Part shown: one piece after another, positions 22,552 to 34,677 of the stretch | How the letters are laid out: the number at the start of each line of letters is the position of its first letter | Numbering within the stretch: the stretch's first letter is position 1 | Assembly (NCBI RefSeq): GCF_901933205.1 | Contig: NC_044574.1 | Span: forward strand, 22,739,733-22,803,732 | DNA: 64,000 nucleotides | Source of the DNA: Camarhynchus parvulus | Taxonomy: Eukaryota; Chordata; Aves; Passeriformes; Thraupidae | Reading direction: 5' to 3' | Notes under the pieces: model-generated | The model's database searches: none | Told to the model about the DNA's origin: nothing | The model's input: the letters and a program-made list of their open reading frames with translations, nothing else | Program-made: the position numbers and the translations under genes

Positions 22552-24609
22552 GAATTCTACCAGCATTATCCTTAACAGCATTTCCCTTTAAATATTTCTT
22601 AATATGCACTAAGAAAAATTGGGATCAAAGCTACTATATTTAGAAATTTTACATTAAAATGTACAGAACATTGTTGACAGTATAGCATGTGCATCAAAAC
22701 CTACAATTGCATCAAAACCAGCAATCAAATAAAAATAATTTTCCTTTCATGGTCAATACAAGTTGAAAGTTACTGAGTGTGTGTATCTTCTTTGTGAGCT
22801 GACATTTGCCTGTAGCTCTTTCATAATTGCAGATCTTAGCCCATTAAAGTCTTTCCATTTACCTGGAAAGAAAAAAGGTTAATGTTTCCCAGTTTCTTTT
22901 AATGAATATAATAGTCTCTTCATTGTATTGATACTTTCCATAACCAGCTGTATCTCTGAGTGCACCTGTCAGTTTTCCTATTTTCTTTGCAAAAATGGTG
23001 ATTGCCATTAAAGTGTAAAATATTTGACCTTTGCCTAATTCTCATTCCCATGATGTTCATTGTTCTTTAAAATGCTGTAGATACCATATGTGTGGGTATC
23101 CCCATCTAGACCCAGAGTGCAAGATTGGAAAGGTTTAAATTGTTCTGCTAGCTGAAAATGTTGCACTCTTTTTTATATGTGTATTTTAGCCCCAGACTTT
23201 GTGGTGGCAAGCAAATAAATGTTGTATAAGGAAATGGGTGGTATTTGGAGCTACTCTAATTCTGTCGGACTCTTTGAGAGGAGAAGACTGAAATGGCAAG
23301 ACTTAGAAAAGCAGAAGTGAGCAGCTGTGAACATTTCCACTCTTAGTCATTTGAGCTCAGCTGTGCGAGTGCCTTCGAACAAACAAGGAAGGAATAGCTG
23401 CATATGAGCTGCATGAGTCAAAGCAGAGTGACAGTCTGGGCAGAAGTTAAAGGGGGGAAAATTTTCCTGTTTTGTTAGTTTTGAAGAGATGAGATGATGT
23501 GTGTGTTTAATTCAAAATTTTTACCACCACGGTAGGCAGTGATAAAGACGAGGAGCACTGACCTGCCATCAGAATAATTGCTTCAGGAATGCTCCTTCTG
23601 CAGGAGCTGTTTGAAATAGCACACACAGATGTACTTGTCCTTGGCTGGCGAGGCTGTGAATGGATTTTGTGGCACTAACTTTAAAGCACTGTCTTGCATG
23701 TATAGATCAGGGAGCCATTTCGTAGCTTCTGGTTGGGTGAAGAAGTGCTGTTGCTATCGCCTTCAGTTTGAGATTTGGTAGGAAGAGATTGGTTGTTTTG
23801 ACCATTCATTTTAAAGTTGGTGAGTTAAGTAATTTTTCTTCTGGATGCAGATTGTGTCAAAGACTACTGAGCCTCCAGAGAAGCTGTATAAAACTATAAA
23901 ATTAAGTGATACTACAGCAGGTATTACGAAAACAAAGTATAATAGCTTGTGCTTCTCACATTGATTACTTATGTAAAACAAGGTTATATACCCTTTTCCT
24001 AAAAATAATTTACTTTTTAATTTGCCTGAGATTTATTTAATGTTCACTTTCTTTTGTAATGTTTTCAGTCTTAGAATTCCTTTGCATGCTTGACAAAATA
24101 ATATATTTTGTGGTAGGCCATCTGAAGCCAAAAGAAAAAGTACAGAAGGTTATGATATGGTTAAAAATGAGAAGTGAAAACAAGCATGTCTTAAGTGCCT
24201 GTCTCTCTTTCCACCTATTTACTTTAAGAACTGGTAATCATACCATTGTATGGCCTTAGGTGGTGGTGTGTTTGTGCAGCTAAGGGCGTGTGTTTTCTTT
24301 GTTAAACATGCTTTAGAGCTTATTCTTCAAATTATGTGGGTGTTATATTTGATTTTATCTGCTATTTGAGTCATGCCACGTTTCAGCTGTAGGTTATGTT
24401 TTTGTAATTTCTCAAACTTGCCTTTTCCTTTCTGTTCTCTGGGGTGAAGTTGTAATTAGCAAGATGTGATCTTGGCGAGTGGTACAATGTTTTTGCCAGG
24501 TTATAGAAAAACATTATTCTAGGCTTTAGCCTGTATGATTCTTATTCTGAAGCAACTTTTAAGTCTGTTTGAAACTGTCATTTGGGAAACCTTGTTTGGT
24601 ATTGCTACC

Positions 24610-24680
24610 TCTTATCTATCTATCTAGATATAGATGGATACATGAGTTAGTGTGTGTATCTATAGATACCTGTCTCTATA
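24610..24680. repeat. TATC/TAGA simple-repeat patch
   Basis: TATCTATCTATCTAGATATAG followed by GTGTGTATCTATAGATAC and TATATATA; degenerate tetranucleotide repeat just upstream of the calmodulin-helix exon. Confidence 0.6.
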
Positions 24681-24753
24681 TATATGCAAACTGTCCCTTC
24701 ATTCACGTGTTCAAGACATCCAAGTAGTAAACAACAGCTTTTCTTTTTCAAAG

Positions 24754-24939
24754 ATTACTGTGAACTGGGAGATCTTCCACCCAGATCCCCATTGGAACCA
24801 GTGTGTGAGGATGGCCCCTTTGGGCCAGTGAAAGAAGAAAGGAAGAGGACACCCCATGAGCTTCGGGAGTTGTGGAAGAAAGCCATCATTCAGCAGATAC
24901 TGCTCCTCAGAATGGAGAAAGAAAACCAGAAGTTACAAG
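24754..24939 (+). CDS. TBC1D1: TBC1D1 exon: calmodulin-binding-like helix before the GAP domain
   Basis: 186 nt. Two bases complete Asp, then Y-C-E-L-G-D-L-P-P-R-S-P-L-E-P-V-C-E-D-G-P-F-G-P and L-R-E-L-W-K-K-A-I-I-Q-Q-I-L-L-L-R-M-E-K-E-N, ending Q plus one base (phase 1). The basic amphipathic L-W-[KR]-K-A-I-x-Q-Q-I-L-L-L-R segment corresponds to the mapped calmodulin-binding region of TBC1D4 (family knowledge; binding in TBC1D1 is an inference). The donor used is GTTGGT at 24940; a stronger-looking GTGAAG lies 4 nt downstream but would break the frame. Confidence 0.95.
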
Positions 24940-27900
24940 GTTGGTGAAGTTCTTGAGTACTACATCCTACTGCAATACAAATTCACCTTTTGGTTTTCTC
25001 GGTGGCCTTGGTAGTGGGCTGCACCAAGCCTTAATGAAACATTCTAGGAACCCACAGGTAAATCAGATTAGCAACGTCTCCCACAGCACTCATTAGTGTA
25101 GGTGACAATGTATGATAATTTTTTTCTTCATCTTATTATTTGTTTACTTGATCTGAAGGGACACTCTCTTTACCATGGCTGAGGTTTTTTAGGCTGGTGT
25201 CTGGAAGCCCTCACAAGGAATTCAACATGATCAGTATCATGAACTGAATTCTTTTCTATATTCACATGCACAGATCCTTGTCTAAGTATTGGTCATTGCA
25301 ACATTGTGTTTAGCCAGTCTTGAGGCTCAAAGGAAGTTCTTAAAGAGGTTGTTTTGGACACGAAACTATGGGTTCCTGCAGTAGTACCCATACTGTGCAG
25401 GCAAGCTTTCTGCAGTGGTAATGACTTAGATGAGTTCAAAGGGACTTGAGGAGCTGTAATTTTCAGTTGTTCCTAACCACAGTTTTTCTGTGAATGACTT
25501 AGCTGCAACAAATCCATTTTGGTGGCAATTTTTACACGTAAAGAACAGGTGTATGCAGAATCACAAGTGATTGCCTTTGAGAGCTGCTCCTTTGAAAATA
25601 TCAATGATGAGGACAGAAATTTTTATCTGGGTGATTTTAGATGTTCAGGAAGGGAGTGGGCACCTGAACCTTCAAAAGGGGAGGCACCTGGCGTGAAAAT
25701 GGCAATATTTCTTTTTATTTCTCAACTTGAGGAAGGACAGACTTCTAAGTAGTGTGTAGAGAGAAGGCCCAGCTGTGTGAATAGTTCAGTACACCAAACA
25801 TGAAATCCTTCTCTAAACTCAGGCTAAGACACATGGCTGGAAGGACAGAACACCTCTTGGATATTGGATATGGCCTGCCAAAGCACTTGACCCACCTGTA
25901 GGCTGTTTGCCCCCAGCAAACAGTGTAGCTCTCCTGTGTCAATCTGTCTGAAGAACACCTGACACCCGAGTTTCCTAAGAACCCCACAGGTGGCAAACAT
26001 GGCAAACAGCAATGTACTAGCTAATCTAGTAAAATAAAATATGACAATGGATACCAGATATACAGTGTCCTTGGCCAGAGGCTGAGGCCATCTGGAGAAG
26101 AGGTGCTAAGAGAAATTATTTATAAAATCTCTTCAAGCTTAGAACTGTGCTGTCGTAAATGAGCTTCTGTAACTTTTTTATGGCATTTGGAAATAAATTT
26201 TCTCTGTTTTGTGTATTTATGCTCCTAATTTTTTTTAATTTCTCTGGTATTCAAATTATCTGAATTTGCAGCCTGCAGTCAAATTTTTGGCAAGTGCAGG
26301 TCATTAATATCCATACACATTTTAAACCAAGTTTAACTAGGTGTTCCAATTTTGTCTGCCCAAAAGAAAAAATTGGAAAACCATCACACATACGTTAAGA
26401 TGAGCATGTCTGAAAAGCCAGTTAGTGAATGAATGAGGTGGTGTTGGCAGAACTGAAGGCCCAGCTAAGTTGTATGCCCTGTGGGGTGAGGGAGGTGTCC
26501 TAGGTAGCTGCTGCATGAAGAGCCCAGATGGTGAGACAGTAGTTGAAAGCAGCACATGACTCTGCTGCAGTGAGCACAGCATCTTTACTAGTGGTGCTTA
26601 TGTGTGATATTGGGAATTGGGTAGTGTCAGTATCTAAATAAGCTTGTTGATAAAGGCATATTCTCACCTCAGCCCTCACAAGTCCCATTTTTGCACATAG
26701 CATAAGAAGACTGAATAAAGCAGAAAAGTCTGAAAAGTTGCCAAGAATCAGAAAACATTTGTTTGCAGAAGATGAAACATTATAAGATTTCTCCAAGTTT
26801 TTTTTCCTATAACCTGAAATTTAAATGCAGGGGTTTTTTTCATTATATTCATACAATACCATCTGTGTTCTAAGGTTTTTAATATTCTGATTTATAAATG
26901 TATTGGTTTTGACCTGACAAAAATATTAAGAAGTTGACAAATAGTTTCGAAAGACTGAATTACTTTCAGAGGGAACACACAGTTGTAATAAAACTATGAG
27001 TGGATGTATTTCATGTATCTGTAGTTAATCACTGAATTAAAAATAAAATATTCTGAGGTCCAAATCTTGCAAACGCTTAGGTAACCTCACAACTCACATG
27101 AATAATCTCGTTGCATAAAGTCATTCACATGTGAAAGCAACTACAGGATGAAGAAGTACACTTCCCAGGTATAAACAGTTATTTTCTTTTCAGTTTTTAA
27201 AATCTAGATGCTTGTTTAATCAGTGGGAGTACAGGACAAGATAACACCTTGAGACTCCCAGAATTCAATAATGTAAAAAACCTTAATTACAGATACAGAT
27301 CTCAGAACAAGTTGAGTTTAGTGTGTTGATAGTGTCATTTGTAATGTAAATGTCAGGCAATCTTTAACTGTTTATTAAATTTATACAAAGGAGTTGAAAA
27401 TACAAATATTTAACTGTTTATTAAATTTATACAAAGGAGTTGAAAATACAAATAATGGAGAGTTAAATTATCAAAAGATAATATAATAACATTTTAACAG
27501 AGATTATCTCAAGACTGAAATGAATAGGAGTGATTCTATGAGTTCATACTGTGAAATCCTCAAAAGTAGCAGCAGGCTTATGATTTATGGCAGAATATCC
27601 TCAAAATAAGAGTATCTTGTTACCATTACAGTAATGCATCATCACAACGAAGTACTGTAAATACATAAGGACAAATTAAAAAACATGGTCACTTAATGAT
27701 GCACTTCTTTCATAAACATAGTTTTAACATAATGTTATTTGTAAGAGAATTACCTTTTAATTTTTGTTTAATACGGTAGAACCTTTCCAGACTTTTACAT
27801 ATTTTGAACTTTTGCTCTGCTTCATTTTTTGTAAGTAGAGCTACTCATGTCCTGGAACTAGTTGCATTGAGTACTCAGCCACATTACAGCCTAGTTAAAA

Positions 27901-28741
27901 ATTTGAAACCTATTTTGTTAATTTCTCCATAAATTTCCCACTGTTTGTCTCTCCTCAGTTCTGTCTTTGTAGCTTCGTCTTGATTTCCTTATAGCATTTT
28001 CTTTTATCATTTCATCCTTTTAGAAACAGATGACTGACATATCTGTATCTCATATGAACTACACCTTTTTTTCTCCTCTTCTATTTTTTCAGTCTTATTA
28101 CCTGCACAGATCCATCCACTGTCACAAAACATGCTTAATTATTTAGTTTACATTATTAACATTATTAAATCCTGTTTTCCAGGCACATGATAGTGCTAAA
28201 ATACCCCCACAGGAAAAAAAATTGAAAACTTTACCAAAACTCCCTTTGAAATTCTCACTCTACTTCTAAATTTTGAAATTACACTCTGCTACAAATCGTT
28301 TTTATTTCTGCCATGATTTTTTGATACTTTCCCAGCTATTGTTTTTACTTTGTTACTACTATTACAGGGCTGTATGCATAACAAATAGATGACTGAATTG
28401 GATTTGTATTTTCATTTGCTGAAAGTCTTCTGCGCTGCAGAGCTGGAAAATGAAAATTCCTGTTATGAAAATCATATGTTTATTTCATTAATCATCATGT
28501 CTCATGATTCTTCATATTTAGCAGTTGATTAGAAGTAGGGAATTCAATTTAACTGGCCAAACACAATTAATATTGCACATAATATCTTTGAAAAACCAAA
28601 CAAACCGATCCAACCCCAGAATCATGGAATTACAGATATTAAATGTTTCAGGTAGTAGCACGAGACAGTTGTAAGTTAAATTAATCCATTTTACAAATAG
28701 TAAACAATATTAACTGCTACATTCATTGTATCACTTTTTAG
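24940..28741 (+). other. TBC1D1: TBC1D1 intron
   Basis: 3.8 kb, GTTGGT to TTTTTAG. It contains a perfect 46-bp tandem duplication (27363-27454). No gene seen; open frames near 25.5-26.8 kb lack any recognisable similarity. Confidence 0.8.
27363..27454. repeat. Perfect 46-bp tandem duplication
   Basis: Two identical 46-bp copies starting TTTAACTGTTTATTAAATTT, at 27363-27408 and 27409-27454. Zero mismatches implies a recent duplication. Confidence 0.93.
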
Positions 28742-28903
28742 CATCTGAAAACAATTTGCAGAACAGACGCCTGAAACTTGACTACGAAGAAATCACACCA
28801 TGCTTAAAAGACGTAACTTTGATTTGGGAAAAAATGTTGAGTACACCTGGAAGGTCAAAGATTAAATTTGATGTGGAAAAAATACACTCTGCTGTTGGAC
28901 AAG
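28742..28903 (+). CDS. TBC1D1: TBC1D1 exon: approach to the TBC domain
   Basis: 162 nt. Two bases complete Ala, then S-E-N-N-L-Q-N-R-R-L-K-L-D-Y-E-E-I-T-P-C-L and W-E-K-M-L-S-T-P-G-R-S-K-I-K-F-D, ending A-V-G-Q plus one base; donor AAG|GTAAAC. The L-D-Y-E-E-[IV] and W-[ED]-K-x-L signatures are the N-terminal flank of the Rab-GAP domain in TBC1D1/TBC1D4. Confidence 0.96.
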
Positions 28904-30724
28904 GTAAACTGTTTTTTGAGTTGTTGAAATGCATGTAAATTGTATCTGAATAGTGTGGCCACTTAACCACTCCTTATAACCATATTCTCTCTAGTGCTGT
29001 TCCTCAGGCTGCTGACTAAACAAGTAACAATTTTTGGTACCACCATGGTTATGCAAAGGCAAGTACCAGTCCCTTTCAATGGTTGCTGCAGTTGTATCGC
29101 TGGAGCTACAGCATACATTTTTGAATAACATCTGCCCTTACCGGGAGAGTTGTATACTACCTCAATACATTACAGTTTTTGCAATCTAATTTTATAAATT
29201 AAAAGTTACAATTAAAGAAAAAAAAGCCTGGATAATGCCAATAAATAACTGTGTGAATAACTGAAGAAGTCCCTCTGCACTGTTTTCTGGAAATTCTCTA
29301 TTCCAGGCTGTGTACTATGTCTGTGCACAAACAGTAGATGTGGTATCTCTGCAGAACTGCCTTTTCTCTGAGGTCAAGAACTTTCTCTGAGCTCAGGAAC
29401 TTTGTCCTTGCAGACACCACTTACAGTCTTCCTCACAACTACAGGGCTGACCAACCACCCTTATCTCCCACTGCAGCAAAAGTAATACAACCTAAAGATG
29501 TTTTTTAAATGTTCTAAGAAATTGGGCTATTACTCAATGTTGCATCTGCTGTGGTTGGACCCAAAGTCCTTAAGCTGAGTGCTATATGGACTAATGGTGA
29601 AGATAGGTACTCCAAGGAGCTTTTTATAGTTCTTTACAAAGCTTCCAACATATAAAGGAAGTATCAAGATTTAACCACTATCAGAAGTTTAATATTTTAA
29701 ATATTACATCTGGCTATGTGCAATTATACAAGCAAGTTAAACCAAATTGCCCTTTTAAAATAACTGGGTAATTCTAGATTTTTAACAATATCAAATCCTA
29801 ATGTGGTTTGTTATCTTTCCCTGTAACTTGGATGCTTGAGTAAGTCTTGCGTTCTCCTATTGTTATTGTCCTCCATATGTTACAAATATACCAAAAGAAA
29901 AAAACAGTCCTAAAAATTTCAAGCTGTAAGGTACTTCATACTGTAGTGCCTGGTTCCAGTACATTACGGATTAGACAGAACACTTCCCCAAGTGAAAGTG
30001 CATTGATTTCTTGTGTAGCTGATTTAATAGTGAGTGATAGCCTTGTGCTGAATTAATTTTACTCTCAGAGCTTTACCTACAGCTTAAAAATGAAAACTGT
30101 CATTACTTACGTGAAAGAGTTAAATAATATCTGCTGTTTTTAAAGAGAATAAATTCAAACTTGAAAACATTTTTATGTGTACCAGTCATTAAGCAAGCCA
30201 ATAGCAAAACTAGAAATACAGTATTTGCTATCTGATTATTTGTGTTGTGTTGTAGTCTCTAGATCACATCTCATTTGTACCTATTTATATTTTTGATATG
30301 TGTGCATCCCGGCTTCCTAAAACATACTCATAACATCAGAGTCCATGCTATATTAGTGAAAAGTGTGAATTAGTTCTATTGTGTACTTTACACAGAAAAA
30401 TTTGACATAAGCATATTCAGAGACAAGTATTGCAGTTCTTGATGCCTCTTCTACTGCTTCTCAGACTGGATGTAAGCATTAACCTTAGGCAGTTCATAGT
30501 ATTTCTTTCTGCTTTAAATCACTCCTGTTAAGGTGCTGGTGTCTTTTATTGATTGAGGAAGTAAAAGCACTGTAGTTTTATCTACTTCTGTGGTCCACGG
30601 GAAGTTGCCAATAGGGATCTGCCTGACTGTAGCAGATAGGCATCTTCTTTCCTCAATCCTGTTAACTATAGCAGAAGCCTCAGTAGGAGTACAAATTACT
30701 GATTTAATTGCTTTCTCTGCTTAG
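28904..30724 (+). other. TBC1D1: TBC1D1 intron
   Basis: 1.8 kb. Contains an imperfect 19-bp tandem duplication at 29363-29400. No other feature seen. Confidence 0.8.
29363..29400. repeat. 19-bp imperfect tandem duplication
   Basis: TTTCTCTGAG[G/C]TCA[A/G]GAAC twice in a row with two differences; intronic. Confidence 0.75.
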
Positions 30725-30883
30725 GAGTGCCACGTCACCACCGTGGGGAGATCTGGAAGTTTCTAGCTGAGCAATACCATCTTAAACATCAGTTTCCAAG
30801 TAAACAACAACCAAAGGACACACCTTATAAAGAACTCCTAAAACAACTAACTTCCCAACAGCATGCAATTCTTATTGACCTAG
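30725..30883 (+). CDS. TBC1D1: TBC1D1 exon: TBC Rab-GAP domain, start
   Basis: 159 nt. It begins by completing Gly, then [17 protein letters not shown], and ends with I-L-I-D-L plus one base of Gly. V-P-x-x-x-R-G-E-I-W is motif A of TBC domains; the terminal I-L-I-D-L starts the I-x-x-D-x-x-R catalytic motif that is completed by the next exon. Donor G|GTAAGT. The acceptor TAGGAG is a weak NAGNAG. Confidence 0.97.
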
Positions 30884-33846
30884 GTAAGTACAGTGGTGGT
30901 CTGAAATTAAAAAAAGGGTTTGCGATCTCTGTAAGATACTTAAAAAAGGTAACACACAAAATGCCTTTGACTATTTAATAATAGGTTGTTGGTAAGAACT
31001 GATTTTAATCTGGTGTGAGAAACCAGGAGCTGGTGTTTTTCCAAGAGGATCAGACCTCTCGTGTGTGGGACACTCCCACAATGAACTCAGTATTCATTAT
31101 GCTCTTCCCTAATAAAGGCAAAAAATCAATGTCTTCCAGAGCATAGCACTGACACTTCGGTTCTGAGGAGCTGTGTGGGTCAATTTAAGAAGTCCATTGT
31201 CACTGCATTTGATTAAATGAATTTGCAATGAAAAACTCCATCAAAGGAAATTATGCACTGCAAGTAACCAAATGTCATGATAAAAATTTATGGGGAAAGT
31301 TGTACTTGGACTGATCTGAATGATTAATTGCATTATTTTCTCTTACATCTTTTCTGTAAAGCAGTAGTACAAAAATTGTCCCATCATAATTCTGCTCTTT
31401 ATAACTACTCAAACAGTATTTAAGCATTTTTCACTGCAAGTGGATCTACCCCTTTTCTTGCCTGATAAGGAAGGATTACCTTTACCCAGAGCTTTCTGGG
31501 AGCCCTCATTTATTATTTTATTAAGAACTCAATGTGCTGACTGTCTTCAGTGGGTACTGAACTGTGAGAAGATTTGTCAAGTTTAAATGGTGACCTAAGC
31601 TTTAGATAATAAAGAGGCTATTTTCTCCTTTTTTGCAACACTTGGTAAAGTCAAAAAACCAAAGCAGTGCGTAGAAAATACATAGGAATGTGAAGAAACA
31701 GGTGTGTTTCTGCAGAAAGTGGCGTGACTGGAGGTGGGAGAGGGTGGTGGTGGCTGTCACCTTCACTTTCCCCTACTTGGCAGACCTGCCTGGTTTTGAC
31801 TGGGAAAGTAACAGTCCAAGGAGCTTTAATGCCAGCTGGGAATGGGCAGTGGCAATGTGTGTAAAATTGCCTCCCTTCAGACTTTGCACACCAATCTAGG
31901 CATTCCCCTGGACCGAGCAGTGCCAGACAGCAATCCTTTGTGTTTGAGAGAGACATTTATGTGCAGCCAGAGATCATTTAGTAGCAAATACCCTATTGGT
32001 CCAGCATACCTGGTGTTGATAGCCCTGGCAGTGGAGGATGGGACACTGAAGTGGCTCAGTAAGAGTTGAACAGTTTTGTGCTGGACAAATTAATTGAACA
32101 CCTTAGCAGAGGGATAGTGCTGGGACAACTCCTGGACAGTAGGGAGCACAGCCAGTCTGAGCTTGGCTGTCTCAAATACCAGACTGGGGCTTACTGGCTC
32201 AGCAAGCTGTTCATATTTTCTACCCAGTTCTGCACACAAATACTTCTCATCTTAGCCATGTGCTCTTCTTGTAGAAACAAATGACTGCTTGTGTTGGCAA
32301 ATTGGTAGCTTCATGGTGGTTTTCATGCAAGCTGTTGTTTCTCCAGGGTGCTATTTGCCAGCCCCTTAGCTGAAAGAAGGTTTGGGCCCTGTCATAACCA
32401 TAAGGTGAACCAGGAAGTGAAGACTTCCTAGTGATTTACATTGAAATACTGCTGTGCTGCATGGTAACAGACAGCATAACTGGATAGGCAGCTAGAAGGG
32501 ATTTGCATGTTCTGACTTGTGTGCCTTCAGGCTACCAGAAGCATTTTCTCTTAATCTTTAAGAATCCCTCTGAAAGCATGCACTTACACCTTGAAAGAAA
32601 AAAGCTATGTTCTCCAATATGGTGGTTGTAATACTTGACAACCTTTCCCAAATTAGGCTAAGTAGGTCTTGTTAACACAGATGAGCCAAAGCTATAATAG
32701 TATTGCTCACACTTTGTTGAATTGATGCATCCTCAGATGTAAATAGTGCTTCCTGAGGCCAGGAGTGTGCATATTGATGCAGAGCTAAGGTATAGCAGTT
32801 GTTTTGCTGGCCCAATTTACATGTCTCAGTGCTGTCATTGTAGGAAACCATCCATGACTGGGTGTTTGCTGAACACTGTAGAAAATTAGGTTTTGTTTTA
32901 TTACATTTTAAAAAGTAAAGTAGTAGGTACTTACCTAGAGCATTCTGGGGCTCTAGCGGTATCACAGTTCATTTAGTCTCTTCTGGGTAGGACCAGAGAT
33001 GTTTGTTCCAAAATAAAGGCTAAAAATTCTTAGTTAAGCCAACATCAGAGCACTCAGAAGCATATCAGCTTGTGAGTTTAGCAGTTCTTCTCCTCCTCCA
33101 TTTACTGGTTTTTAGAACTTCTTAGGGTTTTTATTCTTGCTGAGCTTGTGACTCTTTTTCATGACAGCAAGAAACGAGCTTTGCTGCCTGAGTGAGGCAG
33201 TGCAGGTCTGCCTTTAGACTGTGCTGTAGTAACTTGTCCTTCAAGCAAAGGAACGCAAGCTCCTTCTCGTTTGAAAGCTAGAAATACTTATTCTGTAACA
33301 TTCAACTCTGACACTCTGGCTAGGGAGATCTACTCAGAACTGAATGCCTTGTCCCATGTGACAGGCTAGAGCAGCTTCCAGATGGCAGAAGGACTCTGCC
33401 CCGGGCTTAGTCTTGAAACAGGAGTTCTGATATTATCTGGTAGCACAGCAGCATTCCAGGAGCTAAAGGGTGGGGTAGTATTTAACAAGTGGGCAACCAG
33501 AAAACAAGATCCACTTAATACTAGAACAAAAGAGGTATTCAGATTTCTCCTCTGTTGAGGTATTTCACAGAGGAAGTTTGATAGGGGGAGGGTTTTTCCT
33601 AAAGTGAAAAATTTGCCTTTGGAAGTTCTTAAAAAAATCTGTAACAAAACAGTGGTAGAGTAAAATAAGAGTCAATTGTTCTGTATTGTTAACTTTCTTA
33701 TGGTCTTCCTGTGGGTTGACTCAAAATCTACTTCTCAAAAGACTCTACAGTTTTGAAAGACTGTTTCATTTGACAATATAATAAGATTTTGGGCCTTATG
33801 TTGTTTATTTTTTAGTTTCAGTCACTAATTTCAGCTCTTTTCGCAG
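30884..33846 (+). other. TBC1D1: TBC1D1 intron
   Basis: 3.0 kb, GTAAGT to TTCGCAG. I see no repeat or additional gene. Confidence 0.8.
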
Positions 33847-34091
33847 GGCGCACATTTCCAACACACCCGTACTTCTCAGCACAGCTGGGGGCTGGGCAGC
33901 TGTCACTCTACAACATTTTGAAGGCCTATTCACTTCTGGACCAGGAAGTAGGATATTGCCAGGGCCTTAGTTTTGTAGCAGGAGTTTTACTACTTCATAT
34001 GAGTGAAGAAGATGCTTTTAAAATGCTCAAGTTCCTTATGTTTGACATGGGCCTGAGAAAACAATATCGTCCTGACATGACAATTTTGCAG
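33847..34091 (+). CDS. TBC1D1: TBC1D1 exon: TBC domain catalytic core (Arg and Gln fingers)
   Basis: 245 nt. After completing Gly, the first full codon (33849-33851, CGC) is the Arg finger of I-x-x-D-x-x-R, followed by T-F-P-T-H-P-Y-F. The Y-C-Q-G motif has its Gln finger codon at 33960-33962. The exon continues through [15 protein letters not shown] and ends D-M-T-I-L-Q|GTATGA in phase 0. Both residues that complete the Rab active site in the dual-finger mechanism are present, so the GAP should be active on Rab GTPases; Rab8A, Rab10 and Rab14 are known family substrates. Near-identity with mammalian TBC1D1 is obvious. Confidence 0.98.
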
Positions 34092-34517
34092 GTATGATTT
34101 CATTTTTTTTGGTAAAAGATCCTAATGTTAAATAATAATAATGCAGTACAGCTAGCATTGTCAGAAACTGAACGTAAATTGAATTCTTAAAAATAGGGAA
34201 AGATAATCTAGGAAAAGAATACATCATTTTAAATGCATGATTTTCAAATCAAAATACTTCTGGGGAAACTATGGAAACCATAAACAAGACTTCTGTTGCG
34301 TTCAAATGACCCTGCAAATGAGCCTGTTGTAGACTCACAGGTGACCCATTCTGTGTCTTTTAGGTGACTTCCAGGTATTTCTTGTTTCCACACAATTTCA
34401 TCCAAACATCAGTTGACAAATACCTTTCTCTGTTTCTGACAAGGATGAAGCATGGACTTTGCTATTATGAATGTTAAAACATGTTGATCTTTAGTCTCTT
34501 GTTCTTATTCCATGCAG

Positions 34518-34677
34518 ATCCAGATGTACCAATTGTCTCGACTTCTTCATGACTACCATCGAGATCTCTATAACCACCTGGAGGCACATGAGATTGGCCC
34601 CAGCCTCTATGCTGCTCCCTGGTTCCTCACCATGTTTGCCTCCCAGTTTCCCCTTGGATTCGTATCCAGAGTGTTTG
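34518..34677 (+). CDS. TBC1D1: TBC1D1 exon: TBC domain, helical C-lobe
   Basis: 160 nt, [21 protein letters not shown] through [16 protein letters not shown] and ending V-F plus one base, donor G|GTAATT. The S-L-Y-A-x-P-W-F-L-T-[ML]-F-[AS] block is TBC motif C and is highly conserved. It contains no in-frame Met-initiated open frame of useful length, so it was placed from homology and splice sites. Confidence 0.96.

Larger units (their letters stand above)
14362..24753 (+). other. TBC1D1: Largest TBC1D1 intron in the window (10.4 kb)
   Basis: GTAAAG donor to TTTCAAAG acceptor. It contains a 21-bp tandem duplication (22510-22551) and a TATC/TAGA simple-repeat patch near 24610-24680. Several open frames (for example 21115-21579, 154 codons) show no domain, conserved motif or splice-phase fit. 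A regulatory element or internal promoter could lie here but none is identifiable by eye. Confidence 0.8.

Noticed and set aside
28590..28660. Possible CR1 retrotransposon tail (CCAACCCCAGAATCATGGAAT)-like stretch
   Set aside because: Too short and lacks the diagnostic terminal octamer repeats and body; a repeat-library search is needed.
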